DNA from: Blastocatellia bacterium | GTDB lineage: Bacteria > Acidobacteriota > Blastocatellia > UBA7656 | DNA length: 64,000 nucleotides | Assembly (NCBI GenBank): GCA_035275065.1 | Contig: DATENM010000027.1 | Span: 1-64,000, forward strand | Direction: 5' to 3' | Part shown: piece after piece, positions 9,310 through 17,831 of the stretch | How the letters are laid out: the number at the start of each line of letters is the position of its first letter | Position numbering within the stretch: the first letter of the stretch is position 1 | Made by a program: the position numbers and the translations under genes | Notes under the pieces: model-generated | What the model saw: only the letters and a program-made list of their open reading frames with translations | Database searches by the model: none | Told to the model about the DNA's origin: nothing

Positions 9310-10245
9310 ATGCGAAACATCATCAATCTTTCATTGCTGGCATCAATGATCCGGCTGGCGACGCCGCTGATACTGGCGGCGCTCGGCGGCTTATATTCTG
9401 AGCGCAGCGGCGTCATCAACATCGCGCTCGAAGGCATCATGCTGGCGGGCGCATTCACGGCCGCGGCGGTCACAGTCTTCACGCACAACCCCTGGATCGG
9501 GATGCTGACGGCGATGATTGCTGGTTTACTGGTGGCCGGCATCCATGCAGTCGCTTCGATTCAGTTCCGTGCAAATCAGGTGGTTGTCGGCACCGCCATC
9601 AACATACTTTTCATCGGTGTGCCGGCGCTGGTCTCTGGCGCCTTGTTTGAATCTACAGGCTCGACGCCGCAATTGCCCCGCGAGCAGACGCTGCCGGATT
9701 GGAACATTCCCGGCATTGACCGTATCCCCGTCTTAAGCCAGTTGTTGTCAGGCCACAAACCCATCGTTTATATCGCCCTGCTGGCGGTGCCCATCACTTA
9801 TTACGTGTTGTTTCGGACGCGCTTCGGTTTGCGTTTGCGCGCGGTCGGCGAGAACCCTGAGGCCGCCGACACCGCGGGCGTCAGCGTTGCGGGGATGCGC
9901 TATGCGGGCGTACTGCTGAGTGGCGTGCTTGCGGGGCTGGGCGGCGCTTACCTGTCCATCGGGCAGAACTCGCTGTTCACACGCAATATGACTGCCGGGC
10001 GGGGCTTCATTGCGCTGGCGGCGCTGATCTTCGGCAAATGGCACCCGGTGGGCGCGTTCCTGGCCTGCCTGTTATTCGGGCTCGCTGATGCCGTCGCGAT
10101 TCGCATGCAGGGTGTCGTCAATATCCCCGTCCAGTTCATTCAGATCATCCCGTACGTGCTGACGCTGGTGGTGCTTGCCGGGTTCATCGGGCGCGCTATC
10201 CCGCCGCGCGCTATCGGCGAGCCTTATGTGAAAGAAACCCGCTAG
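9310..10245 (+). CDS. Nucleoside-type ABC importer permease 2
   Basis: 311 residues, strongly hydrophobic, with SERSGVINIALEGIMLAGAF and RAVGENPEAADTAGVSV, the conserved segments of the YufQ/NupQ type of BPD_transp_2 permease. It forms a heterodimer with the previous gene product in known nucleoside importers. Start ATG 9310 lies directly beyond the right arm of the heptamer repeat, with GAG as a minimal ribosome site. The phosphorylase gene follows. Confidence 0.92.
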   Translation: MRNIINLSLLASMIRLATPLILAALGGLYSERSGVINIALEGIMLAGAFTAAAVTVFTHNPWIGMLTAMIAGLLVAGIHAVASIQFRANQVVVGTAINILFIGVPALVSGALFESTGSTPQLPREQTLPDWNIPGIDRIPVLSQLLSGHKPIVYIALLAVPITYYVLFRTRFGLRLRAVGENPEAADTAGVSVAGMRYAGVLLSGVLAGLGGAYLSIGQNSLFTRNMTAGRGFIALAALIFGKWHPVGAFLACLLFGLADAVAIRMQGVVNIPVQFIQIIPYVLTLVVLAGFIGRAIPPRAIGEPYVKETR

Positions 10246-10261
10246 AAAGGAAAGGGAGCTG

Positions 10262-10313
10262 CGGGCAGGGAAGATAAGGAGTGAATAGCTAACCTTCGCT
10301 TCTCCCTTGCCCG
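10262..10313. repeat. Imperfect inverted repeat between permease and PNP genes
   Basis: CGGGCAGGGA (10262-10271) pairs with TCCCTTGCCCG (10303-10313) with one bulge, and the inner sequence (GAAG..AAGG / CCTTCGCTTC) continues imperfectly. It looks like a decayed member of the same class of spacer hairpins. Confidence 0.45.
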
Positions 10314-10333
10314 TTGCTTCTTGGCGCAGAGTG

Positions 10334-11197
10334 ATGTCCATACCACTTTACGACAGAGCGACTGAGGCGGCGCGATACATCAGCGCAAAAATACTGACGC
10401 GCGCGCCGCGCGCTGCCATTGTCCTTGGGTCTGGCCTCGGCGGTGTCGCCGACGCCATCGAAGCCGCCATCGAAATTCCTTATGATGAGATTCCATTCTT
10501 CATGCGCTCAACGGTCGAGGGCCATGCCGGAAAATTGATCGCCGGCTCGCTCGGCGGCGTTGATGTGATTGCCATGCGTGGTCGCTTTCATTTTTATGAA
10601 GGCTACGGCATGGAAGAAGTGACCTTTCCGGTGCGCGTCTTCGCCGTAATGGGCATCAAGACACTGGTGCTGACGAACGCGGCGGGCGGCACCGCGCCGC
10701 ACCTTGGGCCAGGGTCCCTGATGGTCATCACCGATCATATTAATATGATGGGCGACAATCCATTGCGTGGCGAGAATGATGCGCGCTTTGGCCCGCGCTT
10801 CCCTGATATGACGAGTGTGTATACGCCGGAGTATATCCAGATCGCTCACGAAGTGGCGCGCGAGATGGGGATCACCCTTGCGGAAGGTGTCTATCTGGGA
10901 CTGCGCGGCCCATCGTATGAAACCGCTGCTGAAGTCAGACTATTTACGAAATTCGGCGGTGACGCGCTCGGCATGTCTACAGTCCCCGAAGCGATTGTCG
11001 CTCGCCACTGCCAGATCAACCTGCTCGCCATTTCCTGCATCACCAACGCTGCCGCCGGGATGACCAAACAAGCGATCAATCACGAAGAGGTTATGGAAGT
11101 CGGCGGGCGCGCCGGTCGTCAGCTCGGTGAGCTGATTATGCGAGCCGTGCCTCGACTGGTCACCACCGATCCAACCGATTTGACGAATGACGAGTAA
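10334..11197 (+). CDS. punA: Purine nucleoside phosphorylase (PNP, trimeric type)
   Basis: 287 residues. It splits purine nucleosides with phosphate to base plus ribose-1-phosphate in the cytoplasm. Family motifs are all present: VLGSGLGG (phosphate site), HFYEGYGMEEVTFPVRVF, TNAAGGT, HINMMGDNPL, LRGPSYETAAE (purine site) and MSTVPEAIVARH, ITNAAAGM near the end. The ATG at 10334 is chosen; an in-frame TTG at 10307 lies in a repeat and would add only nine non-conserved residues. Placement after a nucleoside-type importer makes a salvage operon: uptake, then phosphorolysis. Confidence 0.95.
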   Translation: MSIPLYDRATEAARYISAKILTRAPRAAIVLGSGLGGVADAIEAAIEIPYDEIPFFMRSTVEGHAGKLIAGSLGGVDVIAMRGRFHFYEGYGMEEVTFPVRVFAVMGIKTLVLTNAAGGTAPHLGPGSLMVITDHINMMGDNPLRGENDARFGPRFPDMTSVYTPEYIQIAHEVAREMGITLAEGVYLGLRGPSYETAAEVRLFTKFGGDALGMSTVPEAIVARHCQINLLAISCITNAAAGMTKQAINHEEVMEVGGRAGRQLGELIMRAVPRLVTTDPTDLTNDE

Positions 11198-11328
11198 GGT
11201 CAATTCCTCGCCTGTCATTATTGTTGCGTGGCGCGCAGGGCTTCTGGAATAATCACAGGGAGCGAAAGCTGCCGGTGACCTCGACGCCGCAATGTTTTTT
11301 GACCTTTCGCTCGGCAGGGAGTCTCACA

Positions 11329-12243
11329 ATGCGCGCGATCCGTTACACATTCCTCGCACCATTAATCGCTCTGGTTCTGGCCCCGACTGCGATCATTGTC
11401 GAGGCGCAGTCCGGCAAAGGCAACGTTGCCTCGCGACGGACGGTGACTCTAAACGTGATCGTCCACGCGCCCGAAGGGCGCAATGTGACACGTGAAGACT
11501 TTGACCTTTATGATGGCGGCAATCCGCAGGAGATCGAGAGCTTTGCGAAGCTCGACAGCGGTTCGCGCATCGTCCTGATGATCGACAGCAGCGCCTCGTT
11601 GCGGGCGGAACTGCCGGCCTTGCAGAAGGCTGCCGAGGCAGTTGTAGATGAGCTTTTTGCGGACGATCAAATGATGATCGTCGGTTATAACGAGGCGGCT
11701 GAGATTGTCGAAGACCTGACCCCCGACCTCAAAGCGTTGCAGGCCGCATCGGCGAAGATCATCCGCAAGGGTGTGCCGAACCTTTATGACGCGTTGATTG
11801 CGGTGTCGGACTCGCTGGCGGCAGCGGCAAAGTCTGGGCTAGAGAAGCGGGCCATCATACTTGTCAGCGATGGCTATGACAGTGAAAGCAAGACGAAGTT
11901 TGCCGACGCCCTGCGCGCCTTACAGGACGAAAACATTGTCCTTTATGCTTTGCAGGTTAGCGACCGGACGCACGGCGCGTTGATGCGCGATAAGCCGAAA
12001 CCGCCAGCGGCTTTGGAACAGATGACCGCGGCGACTGGCGGTTCAGTCTTTCCTTTCGACAAAGCCGAAGATGCGGCCAAGAGCATTGCCGACGACCTGC
12101 GCAAAAACTGGTATCGTCTGGTTTATGTGCCGGCAGGGGTGACGACCTTCGACGCCCGGCGATTGTTGCTGATGCCGCATGACGAGAAGATTCAGATGAA
12201 AACCAAGAGCCTGCATCCATCCAAACTGCGCCCCTTACACTGA
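11329..12243 (+). CDS. Exported VWFA-domain protein (Acidobacteria-type)
   Basis: 304 residues with a signal peptide (MRAIRYTFLAPLIALVLAP...EAQ). A short beta-domain (VTLNVIVHAPEGRNVTREDFDLYDGG) is followed by a von Willebrand factor A domain with the metal-binding DxSxS motif in VLMIDSSASL and the later ILVSDGYDSES strand. This order matches the VWFA-related proteins expanded in Acidobacteriota. AGGGAG precedes the ATG at 11329. A 9-bp inverted repeat (GAGCGAAAG 11260-11268 / CTTTCGCTC 11304-11312) lies in the leader. Ligand unknown. Confidence 0.83.
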   Translation: MRAIRYTFLAPLIALVLAPTAIIVEAQSGKGNVASRRTVTLNVIVHAPEGRNVTREDFDLYDGGNPQEIESFAKLDSGSRIVLMIDSSASLRAELPALQKAAEAVVDELFADDQMMIVGYNEAAEIVEDLTPDLKALQAASAKIIRKGVPNLYDALIAVSDSLAAAAKSGLEKRAIILVSDGYDSESKTKFADALRALQDENIVLYALQVSDRTHGALMRDKPKPPAALEQMTAATGGSVFPFDKAEDAAKSIADDLRKNWYRLVYVPAGVTTFDARRLLLMPHDEKIQMKTKSLHPSKLRPLH

Positions 12244-12599
12244 ATCGGCCACCTCGGCTTCTCCCGACTGAAAAGCGAAAATGGACGCCCTGGGCAATAG
12301 GCGACAGCGTTGGAATTCGCCTCGGGGAGTTTTTAGACAAAAGAAAAAGGCATCGGAAATATCCGATGCCTCTTGGCCCCTCAGGTTGTATCTGTCGAGC
12401 ATCAATGGGTGGGTGATGCTCTTAATGCTGTCTTTTACTTGAGCAACCGACGTGCCGTTGTTGGAGTCGGCTCGGAATTACCACCTAAGTATTGAAATAA
12501 CATCAAATCGACGGTCAGTCCGGCAAACTTCAGGCTATTCATCAAGCTTACGAAATGAGACAAGAATGCGCATTGATGCGTTAGCCTGTCGCAAATAAG
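12244..12599. other. Intergenic region between convergent genes
   Basis: 356 bases without a credible gene. It holds the minus-strand terminator at 12338-12371 and a second hairpin, GAGCATCA (12397-12404) / TGATGCTC (12414-12421), with no T-run on either strand. I see nothing else. Confidence 0.6.
12338..12371 (-). terminator. Rho-independent terminator of the fhaA-pbpA-rodA group
   Basis: A perfect 10-bp stem (AGGCATCGGA / TCCGATGCCT, 12348-12371) with an AATA loop. Read on the minus strand it is followed by TTTTTCTTTTG, so it ends leftward transcription from rodA. It lies about 230 bases past the rodA stop. Confidence 0.83.
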
Positions 12600-14240
12600 C
12601 TATCGGACTGGAACAAACTGCGGCTGATGCTCTGTCACCGGGCGCGCCACGGCGTTGCGGTGCGAGAGCGCCAGCAGGATGCCAAGCATGGCGAATGAGG
12701 TGATGAGCGACCAGCCGCCATGGCTGACAAACGGCAGTGTGATCCCGGTCATCGGCAGGAAGCGCAGCACCCCGCCGACGTTGACGATGGCCTGAAAGCC
12801 GATGAAAGCGGTGAAGCCAGCGGCCAGCAACTTGGTGTACATATCGCCTGCGCCGATGCTGATGGCCGTACCCGCGATGACGAATACGGCTAGCGCAAGC
12901 AAGATGGCCAGCCCTCCTAATAATCCCGTCTCTTCGCCCAGCGCCGCGTAGATGAAATCCGAGTCCGAGATGGGCACCGTTTCCGGGTAACCCAGTCCGA
13001 GCCCTTCACCGCTCACCTGGCCTTCGTTAATGCCGAACAGCCCCTGAGATTGTTGAAGCACTTTGTCATTCCACGCCTCTTGATTGCGTTGCGCGATCTC
13101 TTGCGGGTCGCTCGGGTTGGGCAGATTTTTGGCCTTCAAGTAGCGCTCATAATCGCGCTTCCACCACCAGGTTTCGGGTGCAGGCGGCTCCCAGGTATGC
13201 ACCCACTGATAGAAACGGAAGTAGACGCGTCCCGGTATCCCCGCGCCGGAAGCAATCTTCGATGCGCCGAAGAACAGCACAAAGACGCTGGCGACGACAA
13301 CGAAGGCGTAGGCGAGTTGCAGGCTCTTGCGCACCGCGACGACATAGAGCATCAGGTAAACTCCGAAGAAGACTAGCATCTGCCCGAAGTCTGACAGCGC
13401 GAAGAAAGGCACGACCGGCATCGCCGCGATCAACAGAAAAGGCAGCAGGTAGCGCGCCGGCGGCAACCCCCAGCGCGTCCGCCGCAAGTGGCGATACGAG
13501 TCGGCAAGTATGCCTGCAAAGCTCAGAAGGAAGAAAACCTTGACGCCTTCCCAGGGCGTGGTCTGCCCCATGAACTTGCCTTCGTCGCTCAGAAAGGCGA
13601 CGACCGCGAAGGGAATCATTGTCGCGATGCCAATGATCAGCGCATGGCTCTGGAACCACAGCAGCACTCGATCATTGCGAAACAGCCGGTAGCCGACGGC
13701 GAAGGCGAGCAATCCGAAAATGGGAATCCAGGTATTCACCGATTTAAGAATGTCGAAGAAGCTGCGCTCATAGACCGGCAAGGTGTTAACCGCGGGCTTC
13801 TCGGGAACCTTGTCCGGCGAGCCGAAGAGCGCCGTCTTCTTGTCATCGTCATATCCGGTCTCGACATTCAGCAGTCTGACGGTCTGCGCTTTATACTCGC
13901 GCGCCTTGACGCGGTCGGCGCCGCGCGCGCCGTACTCCGGGTCAGAGAAAAGCCTGAATTGCATCAACAGGCCGGCGGCGAACAGGAAGACCGAGGCGGT
14001 CAGCAACAGCATTTCGCCGCGGTGGCGCTGTCTGCGCGTCAGCCAGAAGAAGAGCGCGACGATGGGGATGAACAGCGCCAGGTCACGCGCCGCCACCGTC
14101 TTGCTCGGATCATAGCCGTGCAGGCGGCCAGACCAGATGACCGCGACGTAGCCGATGATACACGCCACGAAGATAGCGGCGGTCAGTATCAGGTGCAATG
14201 ACGGGCTTGTACGATTCAGTTTCGGAGGTGTGTTCTGCAT
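12600..14240 (-). CDS. rodA: SEDS-family peptidoglycan polymerase (RodA/FtsW)
   Basis: 546 residues with about ten to twelve membrane segments. The C-terminal half has the SEDS signatures: FGINEGQVSGEGLGLGYPETVPISDSDFIYAALGEETG and LRFLPMTGITLPFVSHGGWS. SEDS proteins polymerise lipid II into glycan chains with a class B PBP partner, and that partner is the gene immediately upstream (11 bases apart). Start ATG 14240 (MQNTPPKLNR) has AAAGGGA upstream; a longer frame would overlap the PBP gene. A large extracytoplasmic insert around residues 100-170 and another before QGLFG make it longer than E. coli RodA, as in actinobacterial RodA. Whether it serves elongation or division cannot be decided from sequence alone. 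Confidence 0.9.
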   Translation of the reverse strand: MQNTPPKLNRTSPSLHLILTAAIFVACIIGYVAVIWSGRLHGYDPSKTVAARDLALFIPIVALFFWLTRRQRHRGEMLLLTASVFLFAAGLLMQFRLFSDPEYGARGADRVKAREYKAQTVRLLNVETGYDDDKKTALFGSPDKVPEKPAVNTLPVYERSFFDILKSVNTWIPIFGLLAFAVGYRLFRNDRVLLWFQSHALIIGIATMIPFAVVAFLSDEGKFMGQTTPWEGVKVFFLLSFAGILADSYRHLRRTRWGLPPARYLLPFLLIAAMPVVPFFALSDFGQMLVFFGVYLMLYVVAVRKSLQLAYAFVVVASVFVLFFGASKIASGAGIPGRVYFRFYQWVHTWEPPAPETWWWKRDYERYLKAKNLPNPSDPQEIAQRNQEAWNDKVLQQSQGLFGINEGQVSGEGLGLGYPETVPISDSDFIYAALGEETGLLGGLAILLALAVFVIAGTAISIGAGDMYTKLLAAGFTAFIGFQAIVNVGGVLRFLPMTGITLPFVSHGGWSLITSFAMLGILLALSHRNAVARPVTEHQPQFVPVR

Positions 14241-14250
14241 GCCTATCCCT

Positions 14251-16041
14251 TTAGTGACTTGTTCGTTGTACGGGCCGTGTGGCGGCTGGCGGCGCAGGGG
14301 CGGTGCCAGCGGTGACGTATCCAAGCTGCGCGGCTTTATCGATCAGCTTGACGGCGATGGGCGCGGCGGCCTTAGCGCCCTGGCCTCCGTTTTCGACGAC
14401 CACGGCATAGACGATTTGCGGGTTATCCGCGGGCGCGAAGCCGACGAACCACGAATCGGTCAGCCCCTCGGTTTTGTAGTGCTTGTCGCCATCCTTTTCG
14501 ACATAATCAAGCACACGTTTGCCTTGATTGTCATAAACCGGGACGACGCGGTCGGCGGTGCCGGTCTTGCCTCCGGCAGTGATTCGCCCGCGCAGCGCCG
14601 CGAACGCGCCCGAAGCGGTTCCGCCTTCGACAACCTGACGCATCAAGGCGCGGACCTGAGCCGCGGTCTGTGGCGTAACGAATTGACTTAAGACTTTGCG
14701 CGGCGCGCCGGGCTCGAATGTCGGCGCGACGAAATTGCCGTCCGCGCCGGCAACCGCCGAGGCGATCAGCGCCATGCCCATCACCGTCAGGTCGTCGTAT
14801 CCCTGGCCAAAACTCTGCAAAGCGACATCGTATGCCGTTGCCTTTGCAGACAGGTTCATCTTGGTCATCGGCGGCGCGAAAACATAATCAAAGCGATCCT
14901 GCCTGCCGTGCAGAATCTCCCATATCTTATCCATTCGTGGAATGCCTTCATCAGGGGCGATCTGCATCATCATGCGCCTGGCATAGCTGGCCAGCCGCTC
15001 TTTGCCGAGTTTCAATCCGAGCTGCGCGAAGTACTGATTGCATGACACCTTGAAGGCATCGGCGAGGCCGAGGGTTCCGTGAACTTCACCCTCGAAGTCG
15101 CGAATCGCGCGCCCCGATCCGGGCGGCGTGAAGCCTTCGGCAGTGCAGGTGAATTGCTCCTGGGTGACGCCGCTATCAATGGCGACGGCGGCGATGAAGG
15201 TCTTGAAGGTCGAGCCCGGCGCATAATACGAGGCGGCGCCGCCCGTCACCAGTGTGCCGAGCGCGCGGTTGACCAGCGGCGAAATCAGCGGCGCATTTTC
15301 GGCCTGATCGCTCATGCGCTGCCAGGTGCTGGCGTCGTTGATCGAGCGCGGCTCGAAGCTCGGCGCGCTCGCCATAGATAAGACCTCATTGTTGGGCAAC
15401 AGCAGGACGATGGCGGCGGCGCGTTTGCCCGTGGCTTGCAGCAGGCCGTAGGTCTCGCGCTGCAAGGCGGCGTCAATCGTAACCTTCAAGTCCTGGCCGA
15501 CCGGCGTCGGCGAGCTCATCTTGTTGTAGGTGCTCGCGGGCTCGGTCAGCCAGTCGCGGTAGGCGTACTCCATGCCGCCGGCGCCGAAAATGAAATCCGA
15601 ATAACCGGTCAGGTGAACCGCCGCGGCGCCGAGCGGGTAATCGCGCGTGATGATGCCGGCGTCATTGCGATAACGGATCAAGGCGTTTTCGAGCTTGCCG
15701 CTGCGGTCAAAGACCCAACCTTTCAGGCCGGCTTCGGCGAGCCGCAGGTTGCGCGCGTCGTTGCGCTTGGCCTTGGCGAAAACACTGTCCTTCGCATCGG
15801 CCTTGAATACCCAGTAGGCATGAAAGCCGAAGACCGTGGCAAGCAACAGCAGCAGAACGTAGCGCAAGGCGACGAGCCAGCGGTTAGTTGCCGCCGGGCC
15901 GAATTCGCGAATGTCTTCGGGCATCGCGCCCAGGTCGCTGATGGGCGGAGAGCGGTGGCGCCATGCCGCTAACATCAGCAGCAAGGCGATAAGCAGGACG
16001 AGGGCGATGAAGATAATCGTAAGGAGACGTGGAATCCACAT
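14251..16041 (-). CDS. pbpA: Class B penicillin-binding protein (transpeptidase)
   Basis: 596 residues: two N-terminal hydrophobic segments (about 5-27 and 57-75), a short dimerisation region, and a transpeptidase domain. All three active-site motifs are visible: SxxK in YAPGSTFKTF, SxN in KVSCNQYF and KTG in AGGKTGTAD. It cross-links peptidoglycan outside the inner membrane. Gene order fhaA-pbpA-rodA resembles the actinobacterial cell-wall locus. The two-segment N-terminus is unusual; most class B PBPs have one. AGAGGA precedes the ATG. Confidence 0.93.
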   Translation of the reverse strand: MWIPRLLTIIFIALVLLIALLLMLAAWRHRSPPISDLGAMPEDIREFGPAATNRWLVALRYVLLLLLATVFGFHAYWVFKADAKDSVFAKAKRNDARNLRLAEAGLKGWVFDRSGKLENALIRYRNDAGIITRDYPLGAAAVHLTGYSDFIFGAGGMEYAYRDWLTEPASTYNKMSSPTPVGQDLKVTIDAALQRETYGLLQATGKRAAAIVLLLPNNEVLSMASAPSFEPRSINDASTWQRMSDQAENAPLISPLVNRALGTLVTGGAASYYAPGSTFKTFIAAVAIDSGVTQEQFTCTAEGFTPPGSGRAIRDFEGEVHGTLGLADAFKVSCNQYFAQLGLKLGKERLASYARRMMMQIAPDEGIPRMDKIWEILHGRQDRFDYVFAPPMTKMNLSAKATAYDVALQSFGQGYDDLTVMGMALIASAVAGADGNFVAPTFEPGAPRKVLSQFVTPQTAAQVRALMRQVVEGGTASGAFAALRGRITAGGKTGTADRVVPVYDNQGKRVLDYVEKDGDKHYKTEGLTDSWFVGFAPADNPQIVYAVVVENGGQGAKAAAPIAVKLIDKAAQLGYVTAGTAPAPPAATRPVQRTSH

Positions 16042-16134
16042 GCAGGCTGATCCTCTGACGCGACAAGGCGCGCAACCAGAATAGGTAGTCCGGTAAAATC
16101 AGGCGTCCACGCTACGCAAACAATTGAGCAGTCG

Positions 16135-16920
16135 TCACTCTACTTCGATCAAAGACAGTCGCAAATCTCCTACGCCGAGCACGTCACCGGGGTTCAATGG
16201 GCGTGCTTCGGTGGCGGCGAGCGCCTGACCGTTGACGGTCGTGCCGTTGGCGCTGCCGAGGTCGGCGACGACGACCTGACCGCCGGGCTTTAAGGCCAGC
16301 GAGCAGTGCAGGCGGGAAACGCTCTTGTGGTCAAGTTGCAAGGCATTGCCTGCCGTCCGACCGATGGTCGCGGGCGCGGAATCGGCTTTGAGCGTGATGC
16401 GATAGCTGCGCCCGTCGCTGTCTTTTAGTTCCAGGGTCTTTTCGGTGCGCGAGGCTGGTGCGGGCTTCGCCGATCCGCTGGGCGAGCCCGTTTCTGGCGC
16501 AGGGTCGCCGTCAAAGTACCCTCTGACTGATGTCGCTTTGGCGAACAGGTCACTGGTCGCTTCGACCGTGTAAGGCGCCAGCGTGGAGTAGCGGCGGTTG
16601 ACGATGAATTCGTAGGTCGCGGCCTTCAGCTCTTTGGCGAGCGCGTCGAGGTATTCCTGGCTGATCTCTGTGGCGCGCTCGTAAGTGAAGCCGACGCGGA
16701 TGCGATTGGGGGCGATGCGTTTGACGCCCTCGGAGTCGGGTCGCAGGTTGGCTTCGATTTCGCGTTCAATGCGGGCCGTCAGGCTGCTGACTTCGCGATA
16801 ACTCAATGCCGCATCGGCGCGGCCTCCGAGCTTGCTGTCAACGGTCGAGCCGAGCCGCTCAAGCACCCGCCGGGCGAGCTGCTCGGCCTTGTCAAGCACG
16901 CTGTCGTTCTTGTCGGCCAT
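16135..16920 (-). CDS. fhaA: FhaA-like protein: DUF3662 plus FHA domain
   Basis: 261 residues. Residues 1-120 resemble the DUF3662 domain of FhaA (RVLERLGSTVDSKLGG..., RIAPNRIRVGFTYERA..., LAPYTVEATSD). After a proline-rich linker, residues 160-261 form an FHA domain with the phosphothreonine-binding core TIGRTAGNALQLDHKSVSR and GSANGTTVNGQ. In actinobacteria FhaA binds phosphorylated cell-wall regulators and sits beside pbpA and rodA, as here. ATG 16920 (MADKND) is chosen over an upstream TTG-type start. A near-consensus -10 lies 10 bases upstream, so the message may be leaderless. Confidence 0.85.
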   Translation of the reverse strand: MADKNDSVLDKAEQLARRVLERLGSTVDSKLGGRADAALSYREVSSLTARIEREIEANLRPDSEGVKRIAPNRIRVGFTYERATEISQEYLDALAKELKAATYEFIVNRRYSTLAPYTVEATSDLFAKATSVRGYFDGDPAPETGSPSGSAKPAPASRTEKTLELKDSDGRSYRITLKADSAPATIGRTAGNALQLDHKSVSRLHCSLALKPGGQVVVADLGSANGTTVNGQALAATEARPLNPGDVLGVGDLRLSLIEVE

Positions 16921-16929
16921 GCGATGGAA

Positions 16930-16938
16930 AGTATAGCA
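16930..16938 (-). promoter_or_regulatory. Extended -10 element directly upstream of fhaA
   Basis: On the minus strand TGCTATACT ends 9 bases before the fhaA ATG. An extended -10 (TGn) can work without a good -35. Transcription would start within a few bases of the start codon. Confidence 0.45.
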
Positions 16939-16979
16939 CAGCACTTGAAGGCCGAAACAAGCCGACCTGCCAGGCCAGA

Positions 16980-17831
16980 TCAGAGAACGACTCGCGGATA
17001 GAGCCGCGCGCCGATCAGCACCAGCACAAACGTCAGGCCGAGCAGGATGCCGAAATCGAGGCCGAGGCCGAACTCACCCTGCCAACCGCGAATCATTAGA
17101 GCGCGCAGCGCGTCCACTTCGTAGGTTAGCGGGTTGACTGCCGAGACCACCCGCAGCCATCCGGGCATTAGCTCGATGGGATAGATGGCATTGCTCGCAA
17201 AGAACAAGGGCATGGTCAAGACCTGGCCGATGCCCATGAAACGTTCGCGTGTCTTCACCAGACAGGCGACGATCAGCGAAAAAGTAGAGAAGAGAGCCGA
17301 GCCGATAAACACCACTACAAGCACGCCGGCCAACGCCAGGGGGTGCCAGTTCAGCTTGACGCCGAGCAACAGCGCCAGTGCGTAAATGATCAACGCTTGC
17401 GACAGCGCGCGCACGCCCGCAGACAACGCTTTGCCCAGAACCAGCGCGGCTCGCGGAGTCGGGCTGACGAGGAATTTATTGGTAATGCCGAGGTCACGCT
17501 CCCAGATAATGCTGATGCCGTAGAAGATCGCTACAAAGAGGACGCTCTGGGCGAGGATGCCGGGGGCGAGAAAATCGCGGTAGGCGATCTCGCCGGTTGG
17601 AATGGCGCGGGCGCGGGTCAGGACTTCACCGAATAAGACGAACCACAAGACCGGCTGCGCCGCGCGTGTCAGCAACTCTGTGAAGTCGTGGCGCAGCTTG
17701 CGCACCTCAAGCTCGGCAATCGCCAGCGTTTTATTGACGAAGCCCTTGAGGCTGGCAGACGGACTCAGACGCGCAGCCGCAGCGACGCTATCCCAGTCGT
17801 CGGGCCGCGCGCCTTCCTCTTGAAGTCTCAC
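16980..17831 (-). CDS. ABC-2 type exporter permease
   Basis: About 283 residues with six hydrophobic segments and the ABC-2 signature region NAIYPIELMPGWLRVVSAVNPLTYEVDALRALMI (DrrB-like). GTG at 17831 is the preferred start because GGGGAG lies eight bases upstream; a TTG at 17867 is possible. Either start overlaps the 3' end of the ATPase gene, indicating translational coupling. The substrate is not evident; DrrB relatives export drugs, polysaccharides or lipids. Confidence 0.88.
   Translation of the reverse strand: MRLQEEGARPDDWDSVAAAARLSPSASLKGFVNKTLAIAELEVRKLRHDFTELLTRAAQPVLWFVLFGEVLTRARAIPTGEIAYRDFLAPGILAQSVLFVAIFYGISIIWERDLGITNKFLVSPTPRAALVLGKALSAGVRALSQALIIYALALLLGVKLNWHPLALAGVLVVVFIGSALFSTFSLIVACLVKTRERFMGIGQVLTMPLFFASNAIYPIELMPGWLRVVSAVNPLTYEVDALRALMIRGWQGEFGLGLDFGILLGLTFVLVLIGARLYPRVVL

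Noticed and set aside
10307..10333. TTG start for purine nucleoside phosphorylase
   Set aside because: The added nine residues come from an inverted repeat and the family's N-terminus begins after the ATG at 10334.
12397..12421. Hairpin GAGCATCA/TGATGCTC as a small RNA or terminator
   Set aside because: No T-run or promoter accompanies it; a single 8-bp stem is weak evidence.
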